This document shows positions 1 through 8,014 of a stretch of 9,873 nucleotides of DNA, in pieces. Made by a program: the position numbers and the translations under genes. Under the pieces are notes generated by a model. It did no database searches and had not been told where the DNA came from. It saw only the letters and a program-made list of their open reading frames with translations. This DNA comes from Thiobacillus sp. (GTDB lineage Bacteria > Pseudomonadota > Gammaproteobacteria > Burkholderiales > Thiobacillaceae): positions 1-9,873 of the forward strand of contig NZ_JANJXQ010000211.1 in the NCBI RefSeq assembly GCF_024708915.1, given 5' to 3'. Numbering within the stretch: position 1 is the first letter of the stretch; every line of letters starts with the position of its first letter.

Positions 1-195
1 ATCATCGAGAATCATCTCTCCCATCGGGCAGGCCGGGGAGGTCATGGTGAGGTCGACGTGCAGCCGGGTCGGCGTGACCTCCACGCCATACACCAGCCCG
101 AGGTCGACGATGTTCATGCCGACTTCCGGGTCGTCGACCCCACGCAGTGCGGCGTGAACGTCTTCTGTAGTGATTACGGCAGAATGCTGCGGCAT
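1..195 (-). CDS. MIP18/DUF59 (SufT/PaaD-like) metal-sulfur cluster assembly factor, 3' end missing
   Basis: Reading the minus strand from ATG at 195 gives 65 codons with no stop before the left edge, so the C-terminus lies outside the window. The protein has the signature of the MIP18/DUF59 family: DDPEVGMNIVDLGLVYGVEV at about residues 21-40, then TMTSPACPMGE at 50-60 with the conserved Cys56. Family members act in the cytoplasm in maturation of iron-sulfur proteins (SufT, eukaryotic CIA2) or of the PaaABCE oxygenase (PaaD). The short form and the wording of the motif favour the general Fe-S assembly type over PaaD. I chose ATG 195 because GGAG lies six bases before it. In-frame ATGs at 207 and 228 lack such a site. 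The gene is divergent from trpG. The family call is strong; the exact role is inferred. Confidence 0.85.
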   Translation of the reverse strand, partial: MPQHSAVITTEDVHAALRGVDDPEVGMNIVDLGLVYGVEVTPTRLHVDLTMTSPACPMGEMILDD

Positions 196-232
196 CGCAC
201 GCTCCATGAAGAGGTATTTAAAATACATGTTT

Positions 233-261
233 AATTTAGCACCCGCGGGCGGCGAAAACAA
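233..261 (-). promoter_or_regulatory. Possible sigma70-like promoter for the MIP18-family gene
   Basis: On the minus strand TTGTTT (261-256) and TAAATT (238-233) are separated by exactly 17 bases. Each is only a partial match to the consensus (3/6 and 4/6). The distance to ATG 195 would give a short untranslated leader. The boxes lie in an AT-rich patch that stands out from the GC-rich surroundings. This is prediction by eye only. Confidence 0.3.
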
Positions 262-473
262 TTTATGAATTACCGCTTCCGCGAATCCTCCGTTTGCGGG
301 CGGCAGGGTGGACGGGCGGGTCGCGGCGACGTGTCCGCCAAGGGTTTATAGCGTGCCCGATCTGGGCGACAATGGCGGTTTTCGCGCCTCCCGCCCAGCG
401 GCCCCGGCTTCGACGGATATCCCATCCGCTGTCCGGAGCGTGCGCCATACGGAATTTTAAGGATAGCCGCAGC
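262..473 (+). other. GC-rich untranslated leader / intergenic region upstream of trpG
   Basis: This is the non-coding stretch between the divergent promoter patch and trpG. It holds a possible small hairpin (GGAC 310-313 with GTCC 333-336, inner GTCG 320-323 with CGAC 327-330), followed by a -10-like TATAGC at 347-352 that has no convincing -35. The trpG frame stays open upstream to about 294, but those codons do not resemble any TrpG N-terminus. I see no tryptophan-rich leader peptide and no terminator/antiterminator pair, so a classical trp attenuator is not supported. The trpG promoter is not clearly located. Confidence 0.4.
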
Positions 474-1043
474 ATGCTGCTGATGATCGACAACTACGAC
501 AGTTTCACCTACAACCTGGTGCAGTATTTCGGCGAGCTGGGCGAGGACGTCAGGGTGATCCGCAACGACGAAATCGACCTCGCCGGCATCGCCGCCATGC
601 ATCCAGACCATATCGTCGTCTCGCCCGGCCCCTGCACACCCAACGAGGCGGGCGTGTCGGTGCCGCTGATCAGGGAATTCGCCGGCGAGATTCCCATTCT
701 CGGCGTCTGTCTAGGCCATCAGAGCATCGGCCAGGCGTTCGGCGGCAGGATCGTGCGCGCAAAGGAACTGATGCATGGCAAGACATCGATGGTTCATCAC
801 CTCGATGCCGGCGTGTTCAAGGATCTGCCCAATCCCTTCCGCGCCACCCGTTACCACTCGCTGGTGATCGAGCGCGAAACCCTGCCGGACTGCCTCGACA
901 TCACCGCGTGGACCGACGACGGCGAAATCATGGGGGTGCGCCACAAGACGCTGGCAGTCGAGGGGGTGCAGTTCCATCCCGAATCCATCCTCACCGAACA
1001 CGGCCACGCCATGCTGGCGAATTTCCTGAAAGGCATCCGATGA
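474..1043 (+). CDS. trpG: Anthranilate synthase component II (glutamine amidotransferase)
   Basis: This is the glutaminase subunit that releases ammonia from glutamine and passes it to TrpE, which converts chorismate to anthranilate, the first step of tryptophan synthesis. In many bacteria the same protein also serves PabB in folate synthesis. The 189-residue product is full length for a stand-alone class I amidotransferase domain. It starts [20 protein letters not shown], the usual TrpG opening. The catalytic triad is visible: Cys79 in GVCLGHQ, and His168 and Glu170 in VQFHPES. The start at 474 fits the family and has AAGGA at 459-463; ATG 483 is a less likely alternative. The stop overlaps the trpD start by four bases (ATGA, 1040-1043), which implies translational coupling. 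The partner trpE is not adjacent: upstream lies a divergent unrelated gene. Confidence 0.97.
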   Translation: MLLMIDNYDSFTYNLVQYFGELGEDVRVIRNDEIDLAGIAAMHPDHIVVSPGPCTPNEAGVSVPLIREFAGEIPILGVCLGHQSIGQAFGGRIVRAKELMHGKTSMVHHLDAGVFKDLPNPFRATRYHSLVIERETLPDCLDITAWTDDGEIMGVRHKTLAVEGVQFHPESILTEHGHAMLANFLKGIR

Positions 1044-2071
1044 TCACGCCGCAACAGGCGCTCTCCCGACTGGTCGAGCAGCGTGAAATCTTCCACGACG
1101 AGATGCTGTCGCTGATGCGCCAGATCATGAGCGGGGAACTCACGCCGGTGCAGATCGCCGGCATCCTCACCGGCCTCAGGGTGAAGAAGGAAACCGTCGG
1201 CGAGATCGCCGCGGCGGCGCAGGTGATGCGCGAGTTCGCCGCCAGGGTGCCGGCGCAGAACAGCGCGAACCTGGTCGACACCTGCGGCACCGGCGGCGAC
1301 GCTGCGCATACCTTCAATATTTCCACCACCGCAGCCTTCGTCGCGGCGGCGGCCGGGGCGCGGGTCGCCAAGCACGGCGGACGCTCGGTGTCGTCGACCA
1401 GCGGCAGCGCCGACGTGCTGGAAGCGCTGGGGGTGAATCTCAACCTGACCCCGGAGCAGGTGGCGGCAAGCATCGACGCCATCGGCATCGGCTTCATGTT
1501 CGCACCCAATTTCCACGGCGCCATGAAGCATGCCGCGCCGGCGCGGCGCGAACTGGGGGTACGCACCCTGTTCAACATCCTCGGCCCGCTGACCAACCCG
1601 GCGGGCGCGCCGCACCAGTTGCTGGGGGTGTTCCACCCGGATCTGGTAGGCATTCTGGTGCGCGTGCTGCAGCGTCTCGGCAGCCGCCACGTCATGGTGG
1701 TGCACGGCTCCGACGGCATGGACGAAATCACCCTCTCCGGTGAAACCCTGATCGGCGAACTGAAAGACGGCGAGGTCACGGAATACGCGATCCATCCGCG
1801 CGAGTTCGGCTTCGGCTCGTGCAGCAGCGACGTGCTCAAGGTCTGGGACGCAGCCCAGGCCAGGGACATGCTGCTGGCGGTGCTCGACGGTCTGCCGGGG
1901 CCGGCGCGCGACATCGTGCTGCTCAACGCCGGCGCCGCCATCTACGCCGCCGACCGCGCCGCTACGCTGGGCGAGGGTATTGAACGGGCACGCGAGGCGA
2001 TCGCGAGCGGCGCGGCGCGCGAGAAACTCGCGCAACTGGTCGAGTTTTCCAACCGCAGCGGGGAAGCGTGA
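1040..2071 (+). CDS. trpD: Anthranilate phosphoribosyltransferase
   Basis: TrpD transfers the phosphoribosyl group from PRPP to anthranilate, the second step of the tryptophan pathway, in the cytoplasm, usually as a homodimer. The 343-residue protein is the normal length for a monofunctional TrpD without a fused TrpG. It shows an alpha-helical N-terminal domain followed by the PRPP-binding loop CGTGGD (residues 82-87), the NISTT segment (93-97), and the [21 protein letters not shown] block that binds magnesium-PRPP and anthranilate. Further family blocks are [20 protein letters not shown] and HGSDGMDEI. The start ATG overlaps the trpG stop. The next gene, trpC, starts at 2068 (GTG, overlapping) or 2077 (ATG), so the three genes read as one transcription unit. 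Confidence 0.98.
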   Translation: MITPQQALSRLVEQREIFHDEMLSLMRQIMSGELTPVQIAGILTGLRVKKETVGEIAAAAQVMREFAARVPAQNSANLVDTCGTGGDAAHTFNISTTAAFVAAAAGARVAKHGGRSVSSTSGSADVLEALGVNLNLTPEQVAASIDAIGIGFMFAPNFHGAMKHAAPARRELGVRTLFNILGPLTNPAGAPHQLLGVFHPDLVGILVRVLQRLGSRHVMVVHGSDGMDEITLSGETLIGELKDGEVTEYAIHPREFGFGSCSSDVLKVWDAAQARDMLLAVLDGLPGPARDIVLLNAGAAIYAADRAATLGEGIERAREAIASGAAREKLAQLVEFSNRSGEA

Positions 2072-2076
2072 GCGCC

Positions 2077-2868
2077 ATGTCCGACATCCTCGAAAAAATC
2101 CTCGCCACCAAGCGCGGCGAAATCGCCAGCGGGCTCGCCAGCGTGCCGCTGGCCGAGATGCGGGCGCAGGCGCTGGCGGCACCCGCGCCGCGCGATTTCG
2201 TCGGCGCGCTGCGCGCGAAGCTCGCCGCCGGCAAGCCGGCGGTGATCGCCGAAATCAAGAAGGCCAGCCCCTCCAAGGGGGTGATCCGCCCCGACTTCCG
2301 TCCTGCCGAGATCGCGGCGAGCTACGAAGCAGGCGGCGCCGCCTGCCTGTCGGTGCTGACCGACCGCGACTATTTCCAGGGCAGCGCCGCGTATCTGAAA
2401 GCGGCGCGTGCCGCGTGTTCATTGCCGGTGCTGCGCAAGGATTTCATCATCGACCCTTATCAGGTCTACGAAGCGCGCGCGATGGGGGCGGACTGCATTC
2501 TGCTGATCGTCGCTGCGCTGGAACTGCCGCAGATGCAGGCATTGGAAGCGCTGGCGTTCGAACTGGGGATGGCGGTGCTGGTGGAGTCGCACGACGCCGA
2601 GGAACTCGCCGCCGCGCTGCAGTTGAAGACGCCCCTGCAGGGCATCAACAACCGCAACCTGCGCAGCTTCGAGGTGAGCCTCGACACTACGCTGGCGCTG
2701 CTGCCGCAAATCGGCGGCGAGTGCATCGTCGTCACTGAATCGGGCATCCTCTCGCCGGCCGACGTCGCGCGCATGCGCAGCCACCAGGTCAACGGCTTTC
2801 TGGTGGGCGAGGCGTTCATGCGCGCCGCCGATCCGGGCGCCGAACTCGCGCGCCTGTTTGCCGCGTAG
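2077..2868 (+). CDS. trpC: Indole-3-glycerol phosphate synthase
   Basis: TrpC closes the ring of CdRP (the product of phosphoribosylanthranilate isomerase) to indole-3-glycerol phosphate, with loss of CO2 and water. The 263-residue protein is a monofunctional (beta/alpha)8 barrel with no fused TrpF domain. Key blocks are [13 protein letters not shown] with Glu59 and Lys61, LRKDF with the general-acid Lys121, GINNRNL in the middle, and VTESGI with Glu221, followed by the phosphate-binding end [10 protein letters not shown] chose ATG 2077 ([16 protein letters not shown]), which matches the usual family N-terminus. A GTG at 2068 overlaps the trpD stop as GTGA and would add three residues; GGGGA at 2060-2064 could serve either. 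The gene ends only five bases before the convergent downstream gene, and no terminator hairpin is visible between them. Confidence 0.97.
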   Translation: MSDILEKILATKRGEIASGLASVPLAEMRAQALAAPAPRDFVGALRAKLAAGKPAVIAEIKKASPSKGVIRPDFRPAEIAASYEAGGAACLSVLTDRDYFQGSAAYLKAARAACSLPVLRKDFIIDPYQVYEARAMGADCILLIVAALELPQMQALEALAFELGMAVLVESHDAEELAAALQLKTPLQGINNRNLRSFEVSLDTTLALLPQIGGECIVVTESGILSPADVARMRSHQVNGFLVGEAFMRAADPGAELARLFAA

Positions 2869-2873
2869 GCGCG

Positions 2874-4388
2874 TCAGCGCTTGCCGCCGAACAGGCTGCC
2901 GAGCAGGCCGCGGCTGAGGCTGCGGCCGATCTGGCTGCCGATGGACCGGGCGGCGGATTTTGCCATCGCCTCGACTGCGCCCTCGCGGCGGCCGCTTCCT
3001 CCCAGAATATCTCCCAGCACGCCGCCCAGTCCCCCGCCGCCTGCCGCGGACCGGTTGGCGGATTGGGCCTGTTGTTCCGTCTGCGCCTGTGCGGCGGCCG
3101 CTTGCGCCGCCTGCTCGGCGCGCGTCTTGAGAATTTCGTACGCGGATTCGCGGTCAACCGTCTTGTCGTAGGCGCCGGCGACCAGCGAGGTCTGCATCAG
3201 TTGCTGGCGCTGCGCCGCGGTGATGGGGCCGATCTGCCCCTGCGGCGGCACGATGTAGGCGCGTTCGACCACGCCGGGACGGCCTTTCTCGTCGAGCATG
3301 GACACCAGCGCCTCGCCGACGCCGAGTTCGGTGATGACGGCGGCCTCATCCAGTGCCGGGTTGTCGCGCATGGTTTCGGCGGCGGTCTTGACCGCTTTCT
3401 GGTCGCGCGGCGAGAACGCGCGCAGCGCATGCTGCACCCGGTTGCCGAGCTGCGACAGCACCTTGTCGGGCACGTCGGCCGGGTTCTGGGTGACGAAATA
3501 CACACCGACTCCCTTGGAACGGATCAGCCGCACCACCTGTTCGATTTTTTCCACCAGCGCGGTCGGCGCGCCGGCAAACAACAGGTGTGCCTCGTCGAAG
3601 AAGAAGACCAGTTTCGGCTTGTCGAGGTCGCCCGCTTCGGGCAGGTTTTCGAACAGCTCCGCCAGCAGCCACAGCAGCAGCGTGGCGTACATTTTCGGCG
3701 ACTGCATCAGGCGGTCGGCCGACAGGATGTTGACGACGCCGAGTCCGCGGTCGGTCTGGATCAGGTCGGCGATGTCGAGCATCGGCTCGCCGAAAATCGC
3801 CTCGCCGCCCTGCGACTCCAGTGCCAGCAGGCCGCGCTGGATCGCACCGATGGAGGCCGGCGACACGTTGCCGTAGTCGGTGGTGAACTGTTTCGCGTTG
3901 TCGCCGACGAAAGCGAGCATCGAGCGCAGATCCTTCAGGTCGAGCAGCAGCAGGCCGTTGTCGTCCGCCACCTTGAACACCAGATTCAGCACCCCGCTTT
4001 GGGTTTCGTTGAGATCCAGCATGCGCCCCAGCAGCAGCGGCCCCATGTCGGACACCGTGGCGCGCACCGGATGCCCGGCCTCGCCGAACGGGTCCCACAA
4101 GGTGACCGGATAGCCCTGATAGGCAAAGCCTTCGAGCTTGAGCGACTCGACCCGCTCGGCCACCTTGGCGTTGCCGCCGCCGGGCTGCGAGATGCCCGAC
4201 AGGTCGCCTTTCACGTCCGACATGAAGCACGGCACGCCGATGCTGGAGAAGTGCTCCGCCAGCGTCTGCAGGGTGACGGTCTTGCCGGTGCCGGTGGCGC
4301 CGGTGATGAGGCCGTGGCGGCTGGCCATCTGCGGCAGCAGATGGAGGTCGGCGGTGGCGTTTCTGGCGACAAGCAGCGGTTCGGTCAT
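2874..4388 (-). CDS. HerA/YjgR-type (DUF853) helicase-like ATPase
   Basis: The 504-residue protein matches the DUF853 / E. coli YjgR family, which belongs to the FtsK-HerA group of P-loop ATPases. Its cellular role is not well defined; DNA translocation or processing is inferred from the fold. Seen directly: Walker A GATGTGKT at 30-37, Walker B VFFFDEAH at 261-268, [10 protein letters not shown] at 298-307, and the [18 protein letters not shown] block that should carry the sensor/arginine residues. From about 422 to 470 the chain becomes an Ala/Gln-rich, then Gly-rich linker, ending in a short tail with [19 protein letters not shown]. There is no signal peptide or membrane segment. The start ATG 4388 has AGGAA six or so bases upstream. 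The gene converges with trpC and diverges from the NADH dehydrogenase gene, so it is probably transcribed alone. Confidence 0.9.
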   Translation of the reverse strand: MTEPLLVARNATADLHLLPQMASRHGLITGATGTGKTVTLQTLAEHFSSIGVPCFMSDVKGDLSGISQPGGGNAKVAERVESLKLEGFAYQGYPVTLWDPFGEAGHPVRATVSDMGPLLLGRMLDLNETQSGVLNLVFKVADDNGLLLLDLKDLRSMLAFVGDNAKQFTTDYGNVSPASIGAIQRGLLALESQGGEAIFGEPMLDIADLIQTDRGLGVVNILSADRLMQSPKMYATLLLWLLAELFENLPEAGDLDKPKLVFFFDEAHLLFAGAPTALVEKIEQVVRLIRSKGVGVYFVTQNPADVPDKVLSQLGNRVQHALRAFSPRDQKAVKTAAETMRDNPALDEAAVITELGVGEALVSMLDEKGRPGVVERAYIVPPQGQIGPITAAQRQQLMQTSLVAGAYDKTVDRESAYEILKTRAEQAAQAAAAQAQTEQQAQSANRSAAGGGGLGGVLGDILGGSGRREGAVEAMAKSAARSIGSQIGRSLSRGLLGSLFGGKR

Positions 4389-4415
4389 GGCGGTTCCTGA
4401 TTCATTGATAAGGGA

Positions 4416-4443
4416 ATTCTAGCGAGTTCGGCGGTGCTCGGAA
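4416..4443 (-). promoter_or_regulatory. Possible promoter of the HerA-like ATPase gene
   Basis: On the minus strand TAGAAT (4421-4416) is a five-of-six match to the -10 box. TTCCGA (4443-4438) is a weak -35 at a 16-base spacing. Transcription would start around 4409 and give a leader of about 20 bases containing the AGGAA ribosome-binding site. Judged by eye only. Confidence 0.3.
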
Positions 4444-4531
4444 TCAAGCAATGTATAAAAGTGGCGGCTAATGTTCCGGGTATCATCGCGGCATGATGAA
4501 AACAGGGAAAGCCGCAGCCGTGGAACAGCGC

Positions 4532-5836
4532 ATGCATGAAATCGTCATCGTCGGCGGCGGGGCGGGCGGGCTGGAACTGGCCACCCGGCTGGGCGACAGG
4601 CTGGGCAGGAAAAAGCGCGCGAACATCACGCTGATCGACGCCTCGCCCTCGCACCTGTGGAAACCGCTGTTGTACGAGGTCGCGGCGGGCAGCCTCGATT
4701 CCTACGCCGAACGGCTGGAATACCTGGCGCAGGGCCACTGGCACGGTTTCACCTTCCGCCTCGGCCGCATGGACGGTCTCGACCGCGCGCGCCAAGAGAT
4801 CGGCGTCGCACCGACGTTGGACGAAGCAGGCGTCGAAATCATTCCACGCCGCAGCTTTCATTACGACACCCTGATCATCGCGGTCGGCTCGGTCGGCAAC
4901 GACTTCGGCGTGCCGGGCGTGAAGGAGCACTGCATCATGCTCGACACCCCCGAGCAGGCGCGCGAATTCCATCGCCGCCACATCAACGCCTGCCTGCGCG
5001 CCAACACCCAGACCGAAGCCGTCGCGCCAGGCCAGCTCACCGTCGGCATCGTCGGTGCCGGCGCCACCGGAGTCGAACTCGCCGCCGAACTGCACGACAC
5101 CACGCGCGAGCTGTCGGCCTACGGCATGGACAACATCGAGCCGGACAAGAGCCTGAAGCTGCTCCTCGTCGAAGCCTCCGACCGCATCCTGCCGGGGCTG
5201 CCGCCGCGCCTGTCGAATGCGGCCGCCGAACGCCTGACCGAACTGGGGGTGGAAATGCACACCCGGGAACGCATCGTCGAAGTGCGCGCCGACGGCATGC
5301 TGACCGCCGACGGCAAGCACATTCCCGCCAGCATGATGGTGTGGTCGGCCGGCATCAAGGCGCCGGATTTCCTGAAGGACATCGACGGCCTGGAAACCAA
5401 CCGCATCAATCAGCTGGTGGTGCGCCCCAGCTTGCAGACCACGCGCGACGACAACATCTTCGCCTTCGGCGACTGCGCCGCCTGCCCCATGCCGGACGGC
5501 AAGGGCTTCGTCCCGCCGCGCGCGCAGGCGGCGCACCAGCAGGCGTCGATGCTGGTGAAGTCGGTCTGCCGCCGCCTGCGCGGCAAGCCCTTGCCCGAAT
5601 ATGTCTACCGCGATTACGGCTCGCTGGTCGCGCTGGGCCGCTTTTCCCCCGTCGGCAACCTGATGGGTGGGCTCACCGGCCGCAGCATCATGATCGAAGG
5701 CGCGATGGCGCGGCTGGTGTACTGGTCGCTGCACAAGATGCACGAGATCGCGCTGCACGGCTGGTTCAAGACCTCGCTCACGACCTACGCCCACTTCATC
5801 AGCACACCGACGCGGGCGCGCATCAAGCTGCACTGA
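4532..5836 (+). CDS. ndh: Type II NADH dehydrogenase-like FAD/NAD(P)-dependent oxidoreductase
   Basis: This two-dinucleotide-binding-domain flavoprotein resembles NDH-2, the single-subunit, non-proton-pumping enzyme that passes electrons from NADH to quinone at the inner face of the membrane. With the start at 4532 the protein has 434 residues, normal for the family. Seen: FAD-binding IVIVGGGAGG (4-13), HLWKPLLYEVAAGS (typical NDH-2 block), NADH-binding GAGATGVE (175-182), and the C-terminal flavin motif FGDC (312-315) followed by PRAQAAHQQA, where the quinone-site glutamines lie. The C-terminal 60 residues are suitable for membrane attachment, but there is no clear transmembrane helix. ATG 4532 has TGGAA before it and matches the family start; ATG 4493 is in frame and adds 13 residues, but has no clear ribosome-binding site. 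A -10-like TATAAA lies at 4454-4459. A sulfide:quinone oxidoreductase is less likely. Confidence 0.88.
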   Translation: MHEIVIVGGGAGGLELATRLGDRLGRKKRANITLIDASPSHLWKPLLYEVAAGSLDSYAERLEYLAQGHWHGFTFRLGRMDGLDRARQEIGVAPTLDEAGVEIIPRRSFHYDTLIIAVGSVGNDFGVPGVKEHCIMLDTPEQAREFHRRHINACLRANTQTEAVAPGQLTVGIVGAGATGVELAAELHDTTRELSAYGMDNIEPDKSLKLLLVEASDRILPGLPPRLSNAAAERLTELGVEMHTRERIVEVRADGMLTADGKHIPASMMVWSAGIKAPDFLKDIDGLETNRINQLVVRPSLQTTRDDNIFAFGDCAACPMPDGKGFVPPRAQAAHQQASMLVKSVCRRLRGKPLPEYVYRDYGSLVALGRFSPVGNLMGGLTGRSIMIEGAMARLVYWSLHKMHEIALHGWFKTSLTTYAHFISTPTRARIKLH

Positions 5837-5843
5837 GCTTCGT

Positions 5844-6839
5844 TCAATCTTCGTTCCACAGCCACGCCGCGCCGCGCACGCCGCTGGAGTCGCCGTGCTG
5901 CGGCGGCACCAGCCTGGTGTCGACGCGGTCGGAAAACACGTAACGCGGCCACAGCCGCGGCACGCTGTCGTACAGGCGGGCGATGTTGGATAGCCCGCCG
6001 CCCAAGACAATTACATCAGGGTCGATCAGGTTGATCACGCCGGCGAGTGCGCGTGCGAGGCGTTCCTCGTAGCGCGCCAGCGTGGCACTGCAGGGGCCGT
6101 AGCCGGCGTTCGCCAGTTGCACGATTTCGCTCGCCGGCAGGTCCTCGCCGCCGTAGCGCACGTGGTCGGCGGCCAGCGCCGGGCCGGACAGCCAGGTTTC
6201 GATGCAGCCTTTCTTGCCGCAGTAGCAGGCGGGCGCGGCGTCGAGCTCGCGCGGGCTCGGCCACGGGTGCAGGATGTCCTCGCCGGTGGCGGGGTGCTGT
6301 CCGGTGGAGGCGCGGTCAGCCTGGGTGTGGGCGAACTGGAAGTAGGGCAGGGGCGAGTGACCCCATTCGCCGGCAATGGCGTTGGCGCCCTTGAGCGGCT
6401 GGCCGCGCACCACCACGCCGCCGCCGACGCCGGTGCCGAGGATGACGCCGAACACCGTCTCGGCGCCGGCGGCTGAGCCATCGATGGCTTCCGACAGGGC
6501 GAAGCAGTCGGCGTCGTTGGCGAGCCGCACGTTTCGATTCAGCGCGCGTTCGAGGTCTTCCTGCAGGGGTTTTCCGTTGAGGCAGGTCGAATTGCAGTTC
6601 TTCATCAGGCCGCTGGCGGGCGAGATGGCGCCGGGGGTGCCGATGCCGATGCTGCCGGTCTGCCCGAGATCGAATTCGGCCTGGTGCAGCAGCGCGGCGA
6701 CGGCGGCGACGGTGGCGAGGTAGTCGTTCTGCGGCGTCGGCACGCGGCGACGCAGGCGTTCGCGGCCGCCGGCGTCGAGCGCGATCAGTTCGATTTTGCT
6801 GCCGCCGAGGTCGACGCCGAAACGTAGAGGGGGAGCCAC
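5844..6839 (-). CDS. ROK-family sugar kinase, fructokinase (Mak)-like
   Basis: The protein phosphorylates a free hexose with ATP in the cytoplasm; fructose or mannose is the likely substrate by resemblance to E. coli Mak, which I recall from memory. The 331-residue chain has the ATP-phosphate loop FGVDLGGSK (7-15), [10 protein letters not shown], the catalytic Asp109 in [19 protein letters not shown] (157-161), and the zinc motif CYCGKKGC (205-212) followed by IETWLSG, which defines the ROK family. The C-terminal [14 protein letters not shown] is close to Mak. Between [10 protein letters not shown] and the zinc motif there are 38 residues, roughly 25 more than I recall for Mak. The start is GTG at 6839, with GGAGA about ten bases before it. 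The gene converges with ndh (7-bp gap) and diverges from yebC (41 bp). Specificity is inferred. Confidence 0.9.
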   Translation of the reverse strand: MAPPLRFGVDLGGSKIELIALDAGGRERLRRRVPTPQNDYLATVAAVAALLHQAEFDLGQTGSIGIGTPGAISPASGLMKNCNSTCLNGKPLQEDLERALNRNVRLANDADCFALSEAIDGSAAGAETVFGVILGTGVGGGVVVRGQPLKGANAIAGEWGHSPLPYFQFAHTQADRASTGQHPATGEDILHPWPSPRELDAAPACYCGKKGCIETWLSGPALAADHVRYGGEDLPASEIVQLANAGYGPCSATLARYEERLARALAGVINLIDPDVIVLGGGLSNIARLYDSVPRLWPRYVFSDRVDTRLVPPQHGDSSGVRGAAWLWNED

Positions 6840-6880
6840 GGTGTAAAATCTCCGGCTACTTAATTTGCGTTGGAATCGAC

Positions 6881-7612
6881 ATGGCAGGACATTCGAAGTG
6901 GGCCAACATCCAGCACCGCAAGGGCCGCCAGGATGCCAAGCGCGGCAAGATATTCACCAAGCTTATCAAGGAAATCACCGTGGCCGCCAAAATGGGCGGC
7001 GGCGATCCGGCGATGAACCCGCGCCTGCGGCTGGCGATCGACAAGGGCAAGGCCGAGTCGCTGCCGAAGGACAACATCGAGAATGCGATCAAGCGCGGCA
7101 CCGGCCAGCTCGAAGGCGTCAACTACGAGGAAGCGCGCTACGAGGGCTACGGTATCGGCGGCGTCGCGGTGATGGTCGACTGTCTCACCGACAACAAGGT
7201 TCGCACCGTCGCCGACGTGCGCCATGCCTTCGTCAAGCACGGCGGCAACATGGGCACCGACGGCTGCGTGGCGTTCCAGTTCAAACACTGCGGCCAGATC
7301 ATCCTGGAACCGGGCGCCAGCGAGGAAGCGGTGATGGACGCCGCGCTCGAAGCCGGCGCCGACGACGTCATCCCCAACGACGACGGCTCGATCGAGGTGT
7401 TGACCTCGCCTGATCCCAAGGCCTTCGAGGCGGTGAAGGAGGCGCTGGAGAAGGCCGGCTTCAAGCCAGCGGTGGCCGAGATCACCATGCGCCCCGAAGC
7501 CGAGACCGAACTCGCCGGCGACGACGCGGTGAAAATGCAGAAAATTCTCGACGCGCTCGATTCTCTGGACGACGTGCAGGAGGTCTACACCAATGCGGTG
7601 CTTCCTGAGTGA
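6881..7612 (+). CDS. yebC: YebC/PmpR-family protein (TACO1-like translation/transcription factor)
   Basis: The 243-residue protein is full length for the YebC/PmpR/TACO1 family. It begins [20 protein letters not shown], the family hallmark, and continues with [34 protein letters not shown] and YEGYG. The acidic domains include [14 protein letters not shown] and [13 protein letters not shown] at the end. Family members were first described as transcription regulators (PmpR). YebC has also been linked to ribosome stalling at proline stretches, and mitochondrial TACO1 is a translation activator. The start ATG has TTGGAA six bases upstream. The gene usually precedes ruvC-ruvA-ruvB, as here, but a four-helix-bundle cassette is inserted after it. 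Its stop codon TGA (7610-7612) lies inside a GTGAGGC unit of the repeat array that borders the cassette. Confidence 0.97.
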   Translation: MAGHSKWANIQHRKGRQDAKRGKIFTKLIKEITVAAKMGGGDPAMNPRLRLAIDKGKAESLPKDNIENAIKRGTGQLEGVNYEEARYEGYGIGGVAVMVDCLTDNKVRTVADVRHAFVKHGGNMGTDGCVAFQFKHCGQIILEPGASEEAVMDAALEAGADDVIPNDDGSIEVLTSPDPKAFEAVKEALEKAGFKPAVAEITMRPEAETELAGDDAVKMQKILDALDSLDDVQEVYTNAVLPE

Positions 7613-7656
7613 GGCGTGCGGAAAAAACGTGAGGCGTGAGGCGTGAGGCGTGCGGG
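7609..7656. repeat. Left heptamer array, GTGAGGC units
   Basis: Three perfect tandem copies of GTGAGGC occupy 7629-7649, followed by a degenerate unit GTGCGGG (7650-7656). A further copy, GTGAGGC followed by GTGCGGA, lies at 7609-7622 and is separated by an A-run. The 13-mer GTGAGGCGTGCGG therefore occurs twice (7609-7621 and 7643-7655). The array overlaps the yebC stop codon on its outer side and contains the start codon of the following gene on its inner side. It is the inverted partner of the array at 8033-8062. Confidence 0.95.
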
Positions 7657-8014
7657 ACGCAAGCACTACGACCTGGTGCTGTGGCAGCAGGCAATGTTGC
7701 TGGTCAAGCACGTCTACGAAGTAACGCGCGTTTTTCCCGCCGAGGAGAAATTCGGACTGATCTCCCAGATGCGCCGGGCAGCGATCTCGGTGCCGAGCAA
7801 TATTGCCGAAGGCGCGGCGCGGCAAACGAATAAGGAATTCATTCAGTTCTTGGTCATCGCTCGCGGTTCGCTAAGCGAACTCGATACGCAGTTTCTGTTG
7901 GCGAAGGATCTGGCGTTCACGCTGGAGCAGCCGGACCTTGAAAACCAGATCGACCGCGTCTTCGGATTGCTGGGCGGGCTCCTGAACTCGCTTCAGAACG
8001 AAGGCAGGTCATGA
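7643..8014 (+). CDS. Four-helix-bundle protein (S23 / TIGR02436 type)
   Basis: The 123-residue product matches the S23 four-helix-bundle family, whose members are found in intervening sequences of bacterial 23S rRNA and are related in fold to Avd of diversity-generating retroelements. Their molecular function is not established; nucleic-acid binding has been proposed. Seen: helix 1 around residues 8-31 with the conserved Trp14 and Tyr25 before [23 protein letters not shown] (37-57), the family signature; [11 protein letters not shown] (73-83); and a last helix from about 98 to 118. The only upstream in-frame start is GTG 7643, inside the repeat array, with GAGG at 7631-7634 eight bases before it; an in-frame TGA at 7637 rules out anything longer. 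The stop overlaps the ruvC start (ATGA, 8011-8014). The body has lower GC than adjacent genes, suggesting transfer. Confidence 0.92.
   Translation: MRRAGRKHYDLVLWQQAMLLVKHVYEVTRVFPAEEKFGLISQMRRAAISVPSNIAEGAARQTNKEFIQFLVIARGSLSELDTQFLLAKDLAFTLEQPDLENQIDRVFGLLGGLLNSLQNEGRS

Noticed and set aside
294..473. N-terminal extension of TrpG through the upstream open frame, or a Trp leader peptide
   Set aside because: The encoded residues do not match TrpG; the strong family start and ribosome-binding site are at 474. No small frame with clustered Trp codons or terminator pair was found.
851..2182. Long open frame on the minus strand opposite trpG/trpD
   Set aside because: It is antisense to clear trp genes, gives Arg/His/Ala-rich low-information protein with no motif, and is expected from high-GC codon use.
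2869..2873. Bidirectional terminator between trpC and the HerA-like gene
   Set aside because: Only five bases separate the stops and no hairpin with a T-run is visible around them.
3063..4400. Long plus-strand frame opposite the HerA-like gene
   Set aside because: It is a mirror frame of a well-supported ATPase gene and shows no recognisable domain.
4385..6010. Long minus-strand frame opposite the NADH dehydrogenase gene
   Set aside because: It is antisense to a gene with clear FAD and NADH motifs, spans a gene boundary, and has no motif of its own.
7629..7656. Heptamer array considered as a CRISPR array
   Set aside because: The units are 7 bp, directly abutting and without spacers, and an inverted partner array exists; there are no cas genes.
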